Shown in pieces: positions 1-6,881 of a DNA stretch of 18,625 nucleotides; the stretch's first letter is position 1; each line of letters opens with the position of its first letter. The notes under the pieces were generated by a model that saw only the letters and a list, made by a program, of their open reading frames with translations, did not search any database and was not told the origin of the DNA. The position numbers and the translations under genes were made by a program. The DNA comes from DATJSJ01 sp035504175. Lineage in GTDB: Bacteria > Pseudomonadota > Alphaproteobacteria > Acetobacterales > Acetobacteraceae. The stretch lies in contig DATJSJ010000110.1 in assembly GCA_035504175.1 (NCBI GenBank), forward strand, positions 1 through 18,625, written 5' to 3'.

Positions 1-411
1 GCGGCGGCGGGGGACAAGCCGGCGGCGTTGGATGCGGCGGGCGGCAACGTGCTGGTGACGCGCAGTGCGGCGGTGCTGGCGACGGGCGTGCTGGCGGGGA
101 TCGGTGGCGCCTACATGTCCGAGGTGGGCAGTGGCGTGTTCGTGCCGTTCATGACGAATGGTGCCGGGTTCATCGGCATTGTGCTGGCGATGCTGGCGCG
201 GGGCCGGCCGAGCTGGGTGTTGGGTGGGGCGTTGCTGTTCGGCATCTGCCTGTCGCTGACGACGGCGCTGCAGGTTGCCGGCATCGACATCCCGACCGAC
301 GTAATCGAGATGCTTCCCTTCGCGGCGGTGATGCTGGCGCTGGTGGTCTTCGGCCGCCGCGCCGGCCTCCCCGCCGCTCTCGGCCTGCCGTATCTGCGCG
401 GAGCGCGCTGA
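1..411 (+). CDS. ABC transporter permease, C-terminal part (BPD_transp_2 family)
   Basis: The reading frame is open from the first base, so the gene starts outside the window and only about the last 136 residues are seen. The start of the visible part (GDKPAALDAAGGNV) matches the cytoplasmic coupling loop typical of sugar/nucleoside ABC permeases of the BPD_transp_2 family, where a 'G.NP.AA..AGI.V' motif is usual. Several hydrophobic segments follow (around SAAVLATGVLAGIGGAY, GFIGIVLAMLARG, WVLGGALLFGICLSL and MLPFAAVMLALVVFG), as expected for an inner-membrane permease. The segment GGAYMSEVGSGVFVPFMTNGAG most resembles the NupQ/YufQ-type permeases that work with a BMP-family binding protein. 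The substrate cannot be read from the sequence. Its position ahead of vitamin B6 catabolic genes suggests B6 vitamers or a related heterocycle, but that is inference. An internal ATG at base 28 is not the start. Confidence 0.8.
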   Translation, partial: AAAGDKPAALDAAGGNVLVTRSAAVLATGVLAGIGGAYMSEVGSGVFVPFMTNGAGFIGIVLAMLARGRPSWVLGGALLFGICLSLTTALQVAGIDIPTDVIEMLPFAAVMLALVVFGRRAGLPAALGLPYLRGAR

Positions 412-423
412 CGTAGAGGGGTC

Positions 424-477
424 TGGGGCCCGCGGCCCCACTGGGGGTGCAGGGGGCGGAGCCCCCTGGCCTTTTTT
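424..477 (+). terminator. Double hairpin followed by a T-tract (intrinsic terminator or attenuator)
   Basis: Two adjacent perfect inverted repeats are present. The first has 7-base arms (424-430 and 434-440, TGGGGCC/GGCCCCA) with a 3-base loop. The second has 8-base arms (450-457 and 461-468, CAGGGGGC/GCCCCCTG) with loop GGA. Three bases later come six T at 472-477. This is the form of a rho-independent terminator for the upstream permease gene. The T-tract ends only 5 bases before the Shine-Dalgarno of the next gene, which leaves no room for a separate promoter between them, so it may act as a partial terminator inside one operon. Confidence 0.7.
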
Positions 478-494
478 GCTTGAGGGAGGTAAGT

Positions 495-1301
495 GTGCCC
501 GCGAACAAGGTGTTCCTGCTCGACGGCGGTTCTCTGGTCCTGGACGGTTTCCACGTCTTCTGGAATCGCGGTCCTGCCGGCGAGATCCGGTTTCCCGTTT
601 ACTCGATCCTGGTCGAGCATCCGCAGGGCCGGTTTCTGGTCGATAGCGGCTACGACCGCGCGCATGTTGAGAAGGTGCTGCCGTTCGAGAAGCCGCTGCA
701 GACCGAGGAGCAGACGATTCCCGGCGCGCTGGCGAAGCTCGGCCTGACGCCGGCGGATGTCGGCGTGGTGGTGAATTCGCATTTTCATTTCGACCATGTC
801 GGCGGAAACAAATTCTTCCCGCATGCGAAGAAGATCTGCCACCGGGCGGAGATCGCGCAGGCGGCGGAGCCGCAGCCCTTCGAGGTACTGGGCTATTCCG
901 ACCTCAGTTTTTCGGCCGAGGCGGCGGAGGCCAGGGGCAAGACGGAGCAGTTGGCGTCGGATACCACAGTTGCCAATTCGCGCTTCGAGGTGGTCGAGGG
1001 CGATGTCGATCTGGCGCCCGGGCTGCGGCTGTTTTACACGCCCGGGCACGCGATCGGGCATTACAGTCTGCTGGTGGAGTTCGCGACCAGGCGGCCGCTG
1101 CTGTTCTCGATCGATGCGGCGTATACCAAGAAGAGTCTGGAGACGCTGTGCCAGTCGAGCTTTCACATCGATCCGGTGGCCGGGGTGGCGTCGATGCGGC
1201 GGCTGCGCCAGCTCGCGGAGGAGCATGACGCGGAGCTGATGTTCTCGCACGACGCCGAGAGCTTCGCGTCGTATCGGCCGGCGCCGGCCTTCTACGGATA
1301 G
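495..1301 (+). CDS. 4-pyridoxolactonase-like metallo-beta-lactamase-fold hydrolase
   Basis: The predicted enzyme opens the lactone ring of 4-pyridoxolactone to give 4-pyridoxate in the cytoplasm (EC 3.1.1.27), the third step of vitamin B6 degradation pathway I. With the GTG start at 495 it has 268 residues. The metal site of the AHL-lactonase-like branch of the MBL superfamily is complete: H96-F-H98-F-D100-H101, H185 (YTPGHAIGHY), D207 (LFSIDAAY) and H252 (FSHDAE). From memory these positions agree with those of the Mesorhizobium loti enzyme, as do long stretches such as LDGGSLVLDG, FHVFWNRGP, PHAKKICHR and SLETLCQ. The GTG start is preceded by GAGGGAGGT (483-491). An in-frame ATG at 447 lies inside the terminator hairpin and is rejected. 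The next gene starts 8 bases after the stop, which indicates an operon. A general AHL lactonase is the alternative, but the match to pyridoxolactonase is much closer. Confidence 0.85.
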   Translation: MPANKVFLLDGGSLVLDGFHVFWNRGPAGEIRFPVYSILVEHPQGRFLVDSGYDRAHVEKVLPFEKPLQTEEQTIPGALAKLGLTPADVGVVVNSHFHFDHVGGNKFFPHAKKICHRAEIAQAAEPQPFEVLGYSDLSFSAEAAEARGKTEQLASDTTVANSRFEVVEGDVDLAPGLRLFYTPGHAIGHYSLLVEFATRRPLLFSIDAAYTKKSLETLCQSSFHIDPVAGVASMRRLRQLAEEHDAELMFSHDAESFASYRPAPAFYG

Positions 1302-1309
1302 GCCGGGCG

Positions 1310-2824
1310 ATGGCCGGCGCCGACGTGCTGGTGCTCGGGGCCGGGTCCGCCGGATCGGTGGTGGCGGCGCGGCTGTCGGAGGATCCGGTCTGTCGCGTGC
1401 ATCTGGTGGAAGCGGGAGACTGGCCGCGGGATCCCGACATCGCCGATCCGCTGCAATGGCCGTTCCTGGAAGGGCGGGATTTCGACTGGGCGTATCGCAC
1501 GGTGGCGCAGCCCGGCACGGCGGGACGGGTGCATGCCTGGCCGCGCGGGCGCGTGGTCGGCGGCTCGAGCTGCATGCATGCGATGGCCCATGTGCAGGGC
1601 CACGCGGATGATTTTGCGCCGTGGGCGGAGGCGGCCGGGCCGCGCTGGTCGCAAGCCGGGTTGGCGCGCGGGTTTGGACGCTGCGCGCTGCCGCAGCGGC
1701 AGGACCGGACGGCGCTGAGCCCGGTTGCGGCGGCGTTCATCGAGGCCGGACAGGCGATCGGCGCGCCGATGCTGGCGTCGCACAAAGCCGGGCCGCTCGC
1801 CGGTGCGACGGTCAACACGTTGACGATTCGTGACGGGCGGCGGGTCAGCGTCGCCGACGCGTATCTGGCGGGCGCGGTGAGACGGCCGAATCTCACGATC
1901 AGCACCGGTGCCGTGGTGGAGCGGCTGGCGATCGAGCAGGGCCGCGTGCGGGGCGCGGTGATCCGGCAGGGCGGGGCCTCGAGTGTCGCCGAAGCGGATC
2001 GCGTCGTGCTGTGCCTCGGCACGATCGGCTCGCCGCTGCTGCTGCTGCGCTCGGGGATCGGCGATGCGGAGCAGCTGCGATCGTTCGGGATCGCGTGCGC
2101 GGTCGCGCTGCCGGCGGTCGGGCGCAATCTGCATGACCATCTGCTCGCGGCGGGGAATGTCTATGCCGCGCGGCGGGCGGTGCCGCGGTCGCGGCTGCAG
2201 CATTCGGAATCGCTGATGTATCTGCACGGCGACGATCCGGCGCGGGTGGAGGGCGCGCCCGATTGCGTGCTGGCCTGCGTGGTGCTGCCGGCGGTGACGG
2301 AATGCTTTGCCGCGCCGGCGGCGGGCAGCGCCTATACGATCATGTTCGGCTTCACGCATCCTACCAGCCGCGGCAGCATTATGCTGACCGGCGCGGATGC
2401 GGTGAGCCCGCCGCGCATCGATCCGGCGTATCTGTCGACCGAGGCGGATCGCCGCGCCTTCCGCCGCGGCCTCGAGCTAGCGCGGGAGGTTGGCCATGCG
2501 GCGCCGCTCGATGACTGGCGCGATCGCGAGATCCTGCCCGGCGTCGCGGTACGGGACGCGCCGGCGATCGAGGCGTTTCTCGCCCGTGCCGCTCGCACGC
2601 ATCACCACCCGGTCGGCACCTGCGCCATGGGCGCCGTGGTCGATGCGGATCTGCGCGTCCAGGGGCTGGAGAATCTGTTCGTGGTCGATGCCTCGGTGAT
2701 TCCACGGATCACCACCGGGCCGGTCAATGCCGCGGTCGTGGCGATCGCCGAGACGTGGACCGAGGCGGTCGGGGCAAAGTCGATCGCCGCGGCGGGTGCA
2801 AAGCAGGGGGAACGGGCAGCATGA
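1310..2824 (+). CDS. GMC-family flavoprotein oxidoreductase, probable pyridoxine 4-oxidase
   Basis: This 504-residue FAD enzyme belongs to the glucose-methanol-choline family. The dinucleotide-binding motif VLVLGAGSAGSVVAARL is at the N-terminus, followed by the acidic adenosine-binding HLVEAGDW, the PRGRVVGGSSCMHAM flavin signature and the NLHDHL motif. The catalytic histidine cluster THHHPVGTCAMG has histidines at residues 431-433. In the place of the usual second catalytic His/Asn is TTGPVNAAV, with P471 and N473. Between a lactonase and an SDR of the B6 pathway, the best reading is pyridoxine 4-oxidase (pyridoxine to pyridoxal, EC 1.1.3.12) or a dehydrogenase with the same role. The stretch between the WSQAG region and SPVAAAF looks short for the family, so the active-site lid may be reduced. 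The stop codon overlaps the SDR start by four bases (ATGA), consistent with translational coupling. Family is certain; substrate is inferred from context. Confidence 0.75.
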   Translation: MAGADVLVLGAGSAGSVVAARLSEDPVCRVHLVEAGDWPRDPDIADPLQWPFLEGRDFDWAYRTVAQPGTAGRVHAWPRGRVVGGSSCMHAMAHVQGHADDFAPWAEAAGPRWSQAGLARGFGRCALPQRQDRTALSPVAAAFIEAGQAIGAPMLASHKAGPLAGATVNTLTIRDGRRVSVADAYLAGAVRRPNLTISTGAVVERLAIEQGRVRGAVIRQGGASSVAEADRVVLCLGTIGSPLLLLRSGIGDAEQLRSFGIACAVALPAVGRNLHDHLLAAGNVYAARRAVPRSRLQHSESLMYLHGDDPARVEGAPDCVLACVVLPAVTECFAAPAAGSAYTIMFGFTHPTSRGSIMLTGADAVSPPRIDPAYLSTEADRRAFRRGLELAREVGHAAPLDDWRDREILPGVAVRDAPAIEAFLARAARTHHHPVGTCAMGAVVDADLRVQGLENLFVVDASVIPRITTGPVNAAVVAIAETWTEAVGAKSIAAAGAKQGERAA

Positions 2825-3564
2825 GCAGACTGGCGGGCAGGGTGGCGCTGGTGACCGGCGGGGCGCAGGGCATCGGGCGAGCGATCGCGGCGCGGCTGGC
2901 GCAGGACGGGGCGCGCATCGTGATCGCCGATCTGAACGAGGGCAAGGCCGCGGCGGCGGCGGAATCCTGCGGCGGCGGTGCGTTCGCCCTGCGATGCGAC
3001 GTGAGCGATGCGGCGCAGGTCGCGACGCTGTTCCGCAGCGTCGAGCAGCGAGCGGAGCGGGTCGACGTGCTGGTGAACAACGCGGCGATCGTGCCGTTCA
3101 TTCCCTGGGACGAGGTCGATCTCGCGCACTGGCAGCAGATCATCGCGGTGAACCTGACCGGCACGTTCCTGATGTGCCGCGCGGGGTCGGACATGATGCG
3201 CCGGCTCGGGACGAAGGGGCGGATCATCAACATGTGCTCGAACAGCCTGCTGGCGGGCACGCCGAACATGGCGGCGTACGTCGCCTCCAAGGGCGGCGTG
3301 CTGGGGCTGACGCGGGCACTGGCGACGGAGCTCGGCAAATACGGCATCACGGTCAATGCGGTGATGCCGGGTCTGGTCGCATCGGAAGGGGCGATGGCGA
3401 CACCGCACAAGGACTCGTTCGGCTTCGTCGAGATGCTGCAAGCGTTGGCCGGGCATGGGCGGCCGGAGGATATTGCGCCGGCCGTGGCCTTCCTTGCCTC
3501 CGACGATGCGCACTGGATCACCGGCCAGACGCTGAACGTGGATGGCGGCATGGCGCGCTGGTAG
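2821..3564 (+). CDS. SDR-family oxidoreductase, probable pyridoxal 4-dehydrogenase
   Basis: A 247-residue classical short-chain dehydrogenase. The NAD-binding glycine motif TGGAQGIG is at residues 12-19, an acidic residue follows strand 2 (IADLN, favouring NAD), the NNAA motif is at 86-89, and the catalytic set is N111/S140/Y153/K157 (YVASK). It ends in the usual ITGQTLNVDGG. Segments such as AAIVPFIPWDEVDL, TPNMAAYVASKGG, ATELGKYGIT and FGFVEMLQA resemble Mesorhizobium loti pyridoxal 4-dehydrogenase as remembered. That enzyme oxidises pyridoxal (as its hemiacetal) to 4-pyridoxolactone with NAD (EC 1.1.1.107), which is the substrate of the lactonase two genes upstream. The start at 2821 overlaps the oxidase stop (ATGA), and AGGGGG lies about ten bases upstream. 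Upstream in-frame codons lie inside the previous gene and are not used. A generic 3-oxoacyl reductase is the alternative name, but context disfavours it. Confidence 0.82.
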   Translation: MSRLAGRVALVTGGAQGIGRAIAARLAQDGARIVIADLNEGKAAAAAESCGGGAFALRCDVSDAAQVATLFRSVEQRAERVDVLVNNAAIVPFIPWDEVDLAHWQQIIAVNLTGTFLMCRAGSDMMRRLGTKGRIINMCSNSLLAGTPNMAAYVASKGGVLGLTRALATELGKYGITVNAVMPGLVASEGAMATPHKDSFGFVEMLQALAGHGRPEDIAPAVAFLASDDAHWITGQTLNVDGGMARW

Positions 3565-3641
3565 CGCCGCGGCCGGCTGCCTGTTGCGGTGCGGTCCCGC
3601 GGGGATTACACCGCGCCGGCATAGCCGGGGACAGCACGAGG

Positions 3642-4157
3642 ATGGATCTCAGGGACCACATCCGGGCCGTGCCGGATTTTCCGAAGCCCGGCATCCTGTT
3701 CTACGACATCTCCACCCTGCTGCGACATGCGGAGGCGTGGCAATACGCCATGCGGCTGATGGCGGAGCGGGTGGAGGGGTTCCGGCCCGACCTGCTGGCG
3801 GGGATCGAGTCCCGAGGCTTTCTGCTGGCGGCGCCGCTGGCGCTGCAGCTTGGCTGCGGCTTCGTGATGCTGCGCAAGCAGGGCAAGTTGCCGGGACTGA
3901 CGATCGGGCTGGAATACGGGCTCGAATACGGTGCCGACCGGATCGAGATCCAGGCCGATGCGATTCAGCCGGGGCAGCGGGTGGTGATCGTCGACGATTT
4001 GCTGGCGACCGGCGGGACCATGGCGGCAGGGATCGAGTTGCTGCGGCAGATCGGTGCCTCGGTGCCGGTGGCGGTGACGTTGATCGAGCTGACCTTCCTC
4101 GGCGGGCGGGCCCGGCTGGATGTACCGTTCGAGACGCTGCTGACCTACGATAGCTGA
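3642..4157 (+). CDS. apt: Adenine phosphoribosyltransferase
   Basis: This 171-residue cytoplasmic enzyme of purine salvage makes AMP from adenine and PRPP (EC 2.4.2.7). The N-terminus DLRDHIRAVPDFPKPGILFYDI is characteristic of Apt. GIESRGFLLAAPLA forms the adenine/PRPP pocket, MLRKQGKLPG is the flexible loop region, LEYGADRIEIQ follows, and the type I PRTase PRPP motif VVIVDDLLATGGT is at residues 114-126. Length is typical. The frame is open far upstream only because of GC richness; ATG 3642 gives the family's usual N-terminus. It follows the SDR by 77 bases. Whether it shares the B6 operon's transcript is unclear, and its function is unrelated to B6 breakdown. A GC-rich dyad (4167-4173/4182-4188) lies just after the stop and lacks a T-tract. 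Confidence 0.95.
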   Translation: MDLRDHIRAVPDFPKPGILFYDISTLLRHAEAWQYAMRLMAERVEGFRPDLLAGIESRGFLLAAPLALQLGCGFVMLRKQGKLPGLTIGLEYGLEYGADRIEIQADAIQPGQRVVIVDDLLATGGTMAAGIELLRQIGASVPVAVTLIELTFLGGRARLDVPFETLLTYDS

Positions 4158-4166
4158 GCGTCTCGC

Positions 4167-4188
4167 CGCGGCCGCGCGTGTGGCCGCG
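4167..4188 (+). other. GC-rich inverted repeat after apt
   Basis: Perfect 7-base arms CGCGGCC (4167-4173) and GGCCGCG (4182-4188) enclose an 8-base loop, ten bases downstream of the apt stop. No T-tract follows, so it is at most a weak or Rho-assisted transcription end. It sits between apt and the next gene's ribosome-binding site. Confidence 0.35.
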
Positions 4189-4247
4189 CGATCGCCTCGC
4201 CGGCTGCGGCGTATCGGCGGCCGCGCATGCGGGAGAGAGGAGAGGGA

Positions 4248-5360
4248 ATGACGGCGGGTCCGGGGCGCATCCGGCGGCGCCGTATGCTCGCGGCGATCGC
4301 GGCGGCAGTGGCCGGGCCGCGGATCGGCCGGGCTGCGACGGGGGAGATCGCCGGCGACGAGGGGACGGTCCCGGAAGCGCCCGGCGCGGAGCTTTCCGAG
4401 CGTGGCGCAACGGTGCTGGTGGCCGGGCCGCATGACGGCGACAGTGCCGCCTGGGCGGCGCTGCTGGCGCCGGAGCTGCAGCGTGTGCTGCAACCGGGCC
4501 GGGCGCTGACCACCGAGATGGTGGGCGCCAATGATGGCGTGACCGGCGCCAACCGGTTCGAGGCGCAGGTGGCCCCGGACGGAACGACGGCGCTGCTGCT
4601 GCCGGGCGAGGCGGCGATGGCCTGGCTGGTGGGCGATCCGCGGGCCCGCTACGACGCCGCCGACTGGGTGCCGGCGCTCGCGGTGGTCGGCCCGGCGGTG
4701 CTGGCCGGGCGCGTTGGCATCGAGGCGTTGGTGCCGGGGCGGGCGATCCGCATCGGTGCCGGTTCGCCGGGCGGGCCGGACCTGCCGGCGCTGCTGGCAC
4801 TCGATCTGCTCGGGGTGCAACTGGTCCCCATCTTCGGTCTCGCTGATGCCGAGGCGGCGCGCAACGCGCTGGCGCAGCAGGCGGTGGACGTGGTGTTGCT
4901 GCGCGACCGGAACGTGCCCGCGCTGGTGGCGCAGACTGTGGCGGTGGGCGGCGTGCCGCTGTTCAGCATGGGGGCGGTCGACGAGACGGGGCATATCGGC
5001 CGCGATCCGCTGTTTCCGACGCTGCCGGCGCTGCCGGAGCTGCTGCAGCGGGTGCGCGGATCGGCGGCCCTGGCCAATTCGCTCTACCCGCCCTGGCAAG
5101 CGGCGGCGGCGGCCTCGCAGCTCGATGTCGGGCTGGTGCTGCAGCCGCTGTCGCCGCCCGGCCTGGTGGCACTGTGGCGCCGGGCCGCGGCGACGGCCGT
5201 GGCGGCGGCGCCGGTCGAGACCGCCGCGAAGTCGCTCGGCCTGCGACCCCTGCCGGTCCCTGCGGCGACTGCCGCGATCGCGGCGATCGCCCCGGACGCC
5301 GCGACCTTGCTCGAGCTCCGCCGCTGGCTCGGCGGCCGCTTCAACTGGCATCCGGGGTAG
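4248..5360 (+). CDS. Exported protein resembling Bug/TctC-type solute-binding proteins
   Basis: A 370-residue protein starting at ATG 4248, preceded by a strong purine-rich site (AGAGAGGAGAGGG, 4234-4246). An in-frame ATG at 4227 lies upstream of that site and is not preferred. The N-terminus RIRRRRMLAAIAAAVAG looks like an export signal (arginines then a short hydrophobic core, possibly Tat-type), ending near AATG. The mature part has a pattern reminiscent of Bug-family periplasmic binding proteins of tripartite tricarboxylate transporters: strand VLVAGPHDGDSAAW, then GANDGVTGANRFEAQVAPDG (compare the usual 'GAGG..GA...A.A.PDGYT'), then DWVPALAVVG and AIRIGAGSPGGPDLP. No membrane partners are encoded nearby, so it would be an orphan receptor. 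The family assignment is by pattern only, and it could be a divergent exported protein of unknown role. Confidence 0.5.
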   Translation: MTAGPGRIRRRRMLAAIAAAVAGPRIGRAATGEIAGDEGTVPEAPGAELSERGATVLVAGPHDGDSAAWAALLAPELQRVLQPGRALTTEMVGANDGVTGANRFEAQVAPDGTTALLLPGEAAMAWLVGDPRARYDAADWVPALAVVGPAVLAGRVGIEALVPGRAIRIGAGSPGGPDLPALLALDLLGVQLVPIFGLADAEAARNALAQQAVDVVLLRDRNVPALVAQTVAVGGVPLFSMGAVDETGHIGRDPLFPTLPALPELLQRVRGSAALANSLYPPWQAAAAASQLDVGLVLQPLSPPGLVALWRRAAATAVAAAPVETAAKSLGLRPLPVPAATAAIAAIAPDAATLLELRRWLGGRFNWHPG

Positions 5361-5452
5361 CCGGAGGCCGGGGTTCGCGCCTTCGCTGCCGGGGCGGGGC
5401 GGCGGCCACTCGAGTGCTCCCCCGGGAGGCGCGCGAGCGGTCCGGAACGACG

Positions 5453-6733
5453 TCAGGTTCGGACGTCGCGCGAGGTTCGGCCGCCCATTGCGGCGGACGA
5501 GGCGGCTTCGGTCCGCGTCGATGCGGCGGGCGCCGGTCCGAATGCGACGGCGGCGAGGAGATCGATTGCCAGAGCCATGACCATGGCAGCGGCGCCGATT
5601 ATGAAGAGAAGGCGATAATCTCCGCCGCTGCGTGCGAAGAGGAAGGAAAGCCCGTAAGCCGACGCCGCCTGGCACAGCGCGAAGCCGATCGTCGCGACAC
5701 TCCATGCCGCCTTCTGCTGCGCCGGATGGTGCGGGAGAAGTTCGCCGATGCGGCCGAGCATCAGCGGCACCGTGCCGGTGACGAAGCATCCGACGACGAT
5801 GCTGGAGACGATGAGCCAGGCCTGGCCGAGGCCGAGCGCCGGAATGGCCACGGCGCCTGCCTCGACAAGAAACGCCAGCCGGAGCGCCGCCCCGAAACCG
5901 GCGCGATCGGCGACATGTCCGGCGAGCAGGGGCCCGGCCGTCGCGCCGAGGCCGAAGATCACCCAGTATTCCGAGCCGACCGCGATGCCCTGGCCGAGGC
6001 CACGGCTGACGAAGTCGACCAGGAAAATCATGTGCGGCACCCAACCCGCCGCGTTCAGCGCATATTCGACGTAGAGCGCACGCAGCCTCGGTTGCCGCGG
6101 CGGACGCGCGTGCACGCGCGCCACGGCACCGGGCGCCGCGCCGCGCGGCCAGCCGCGCCATCCGATGACCGTGAGCAGAAGCGAGAGCGCGCCCAGGCCG
6201 AACCATGTCTCGCGAAGTCCCTGCTGCAACAGCAGCGGGACGAGTGTGCCGGAGGCCGCGACGCCGGCGCCGATGCCCATGAAGATCGCGCCGCCCGCGA
6301 GCCCGCGACGGGACGCGGGGACGTGGGGCAGCACCGCCGGCGCGGCGAGCACCATCAACGCGCCCCCTGCCAGGCCGGCCCCGAAGCGCCAGGCGAAGAA
6401 CCAGGCGAAGCTCACGGGATAGGCGCACCCGAAGAACGCCGCCGTCGCCAGCAGCATCATGCCGCGAAGCACCGCCGCAAGCGGCAGCCGCGCCGAGATG
6501 GGCCGTCCGAGCAGCGCGCCCGCGAGATACCCCCCGAGATTCGCGGCGCCGAGGTAGGCGGCACTCGACGGGCGGAACCAATGCGCGCCGATGATGGCGG
6601 GCAGGAGCGGCGTGTAGGCGAAGCGCGCGAGGCCGATGCCGATCAGGCTGGCGCAGAATGCCGCCAGGATCGCGCGGCCAATCCCCGTGGCCGATTCGCC
6701 CGGACTCCCGGCGCGGGAGGAACCGTCAGCCAT
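5453..6733 (-). CDS. MFS transporter, YbfB/YjiJ family
   Basis: A 426-residue inner-membrane protein with about twelve hydrophobic segments in two halves, separated by a basic cytoplasmic loop (RGWPRGAAPGAVARVHARPPRQPR). The N-terminal stretch LIGIGLARFAYTPLLPAI is the hallmark of the YbfB/YjiJ group of major facilitator transporters, whose substrates are largely unknown; export of small molecules is usually assumed. The start chosen is ATG at 6733; a TTG three codons upstream is also possible, and neither has a strong Shine-Dalgarno. It lies 148 bases downstream of the alpha/beta hydrolase on the same strand, so the two may share a transcript controlled by the divergent LysR regulator. Its 3' end faces the solute-binding-like gene, with 92 bases between. 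Confidence 0.88.
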   Translation of the reverse strand: MADGSSRAGSPGESATGIGRAILAAFCASLIGIGLARFAYTPLLPAIIGAHWFRPSSAAYLGAANLGGYLAGALLGRPISARLPLAAVLRGMMLLATAAFFGCAYPVSFAWFFAWRFGAGLAGGALMVLAAPAVLPHVPASRRGLAGGAIFMGIGAGVAASGTLVPLLLQQGLRETWFGLGALSLLLTVIGWRGWPRGAAPGAVARVHARPPRQPRLRALYVEYALNAAGWVPHMIFLVDFVSRGLGQGIAVGSEYWVIFGLGATAGPLLAGHVADRAGFGAALRLAFLVEAGAVAIPALGLGQAWLIVSSIVVGCFVTGTVPLMLGRIGELLPHHPAQQKAAWSVATIGFALCQAASAYGLSFLFARSGGDYRLLFIIGAAAMVMALAIDLLAAVAFGPAPAASTRTEAASSAAMGGRTSRDVRT

Positions 6734-6881
6734 GGCGATCAACGCCCCGGTTCATTTGATGGGCAGGTGTCGCCCGGGACGGCGCCGATCGCGCGGGAAG
6801 CATCGGGTCAGGACTGGACACGGCGGTTCTTCGCTGCCTCGGGTGCGGTGGGGTGTGCGGACAGGACGGTCGAGCGGCGGG

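Noticed and set aside
447..494. Upstream ATG for the lactonase
   Set aside because: It lies inside the terminator-like hairpin and lacks a ribosome-binding site; GTG 495 has GAGGGAGGT and gives the family length of 268.
111..1250. A 379-codon minus-strand frame over the lactonase
   Set aside because: It is the mirror of the strongly supported 4-pyridoxolactonase gene, with biased composition and no domain.
2727..3641. Long plus-strand open frame leading into apt
   Set aside because: It is out of frame with the SDR it overlaps; the Apt family N-terminus begins exactly at ATG 3642.
3606..6581. A 991-codon open frame on the minus strand
   Set aside because: It is antisense to apt and the Bug-like gene and overlaps the MFS gene in another frame; it is Arg/Ala/Pro/Gln-rich and motif-free, an artefact of GC-rich third positions.
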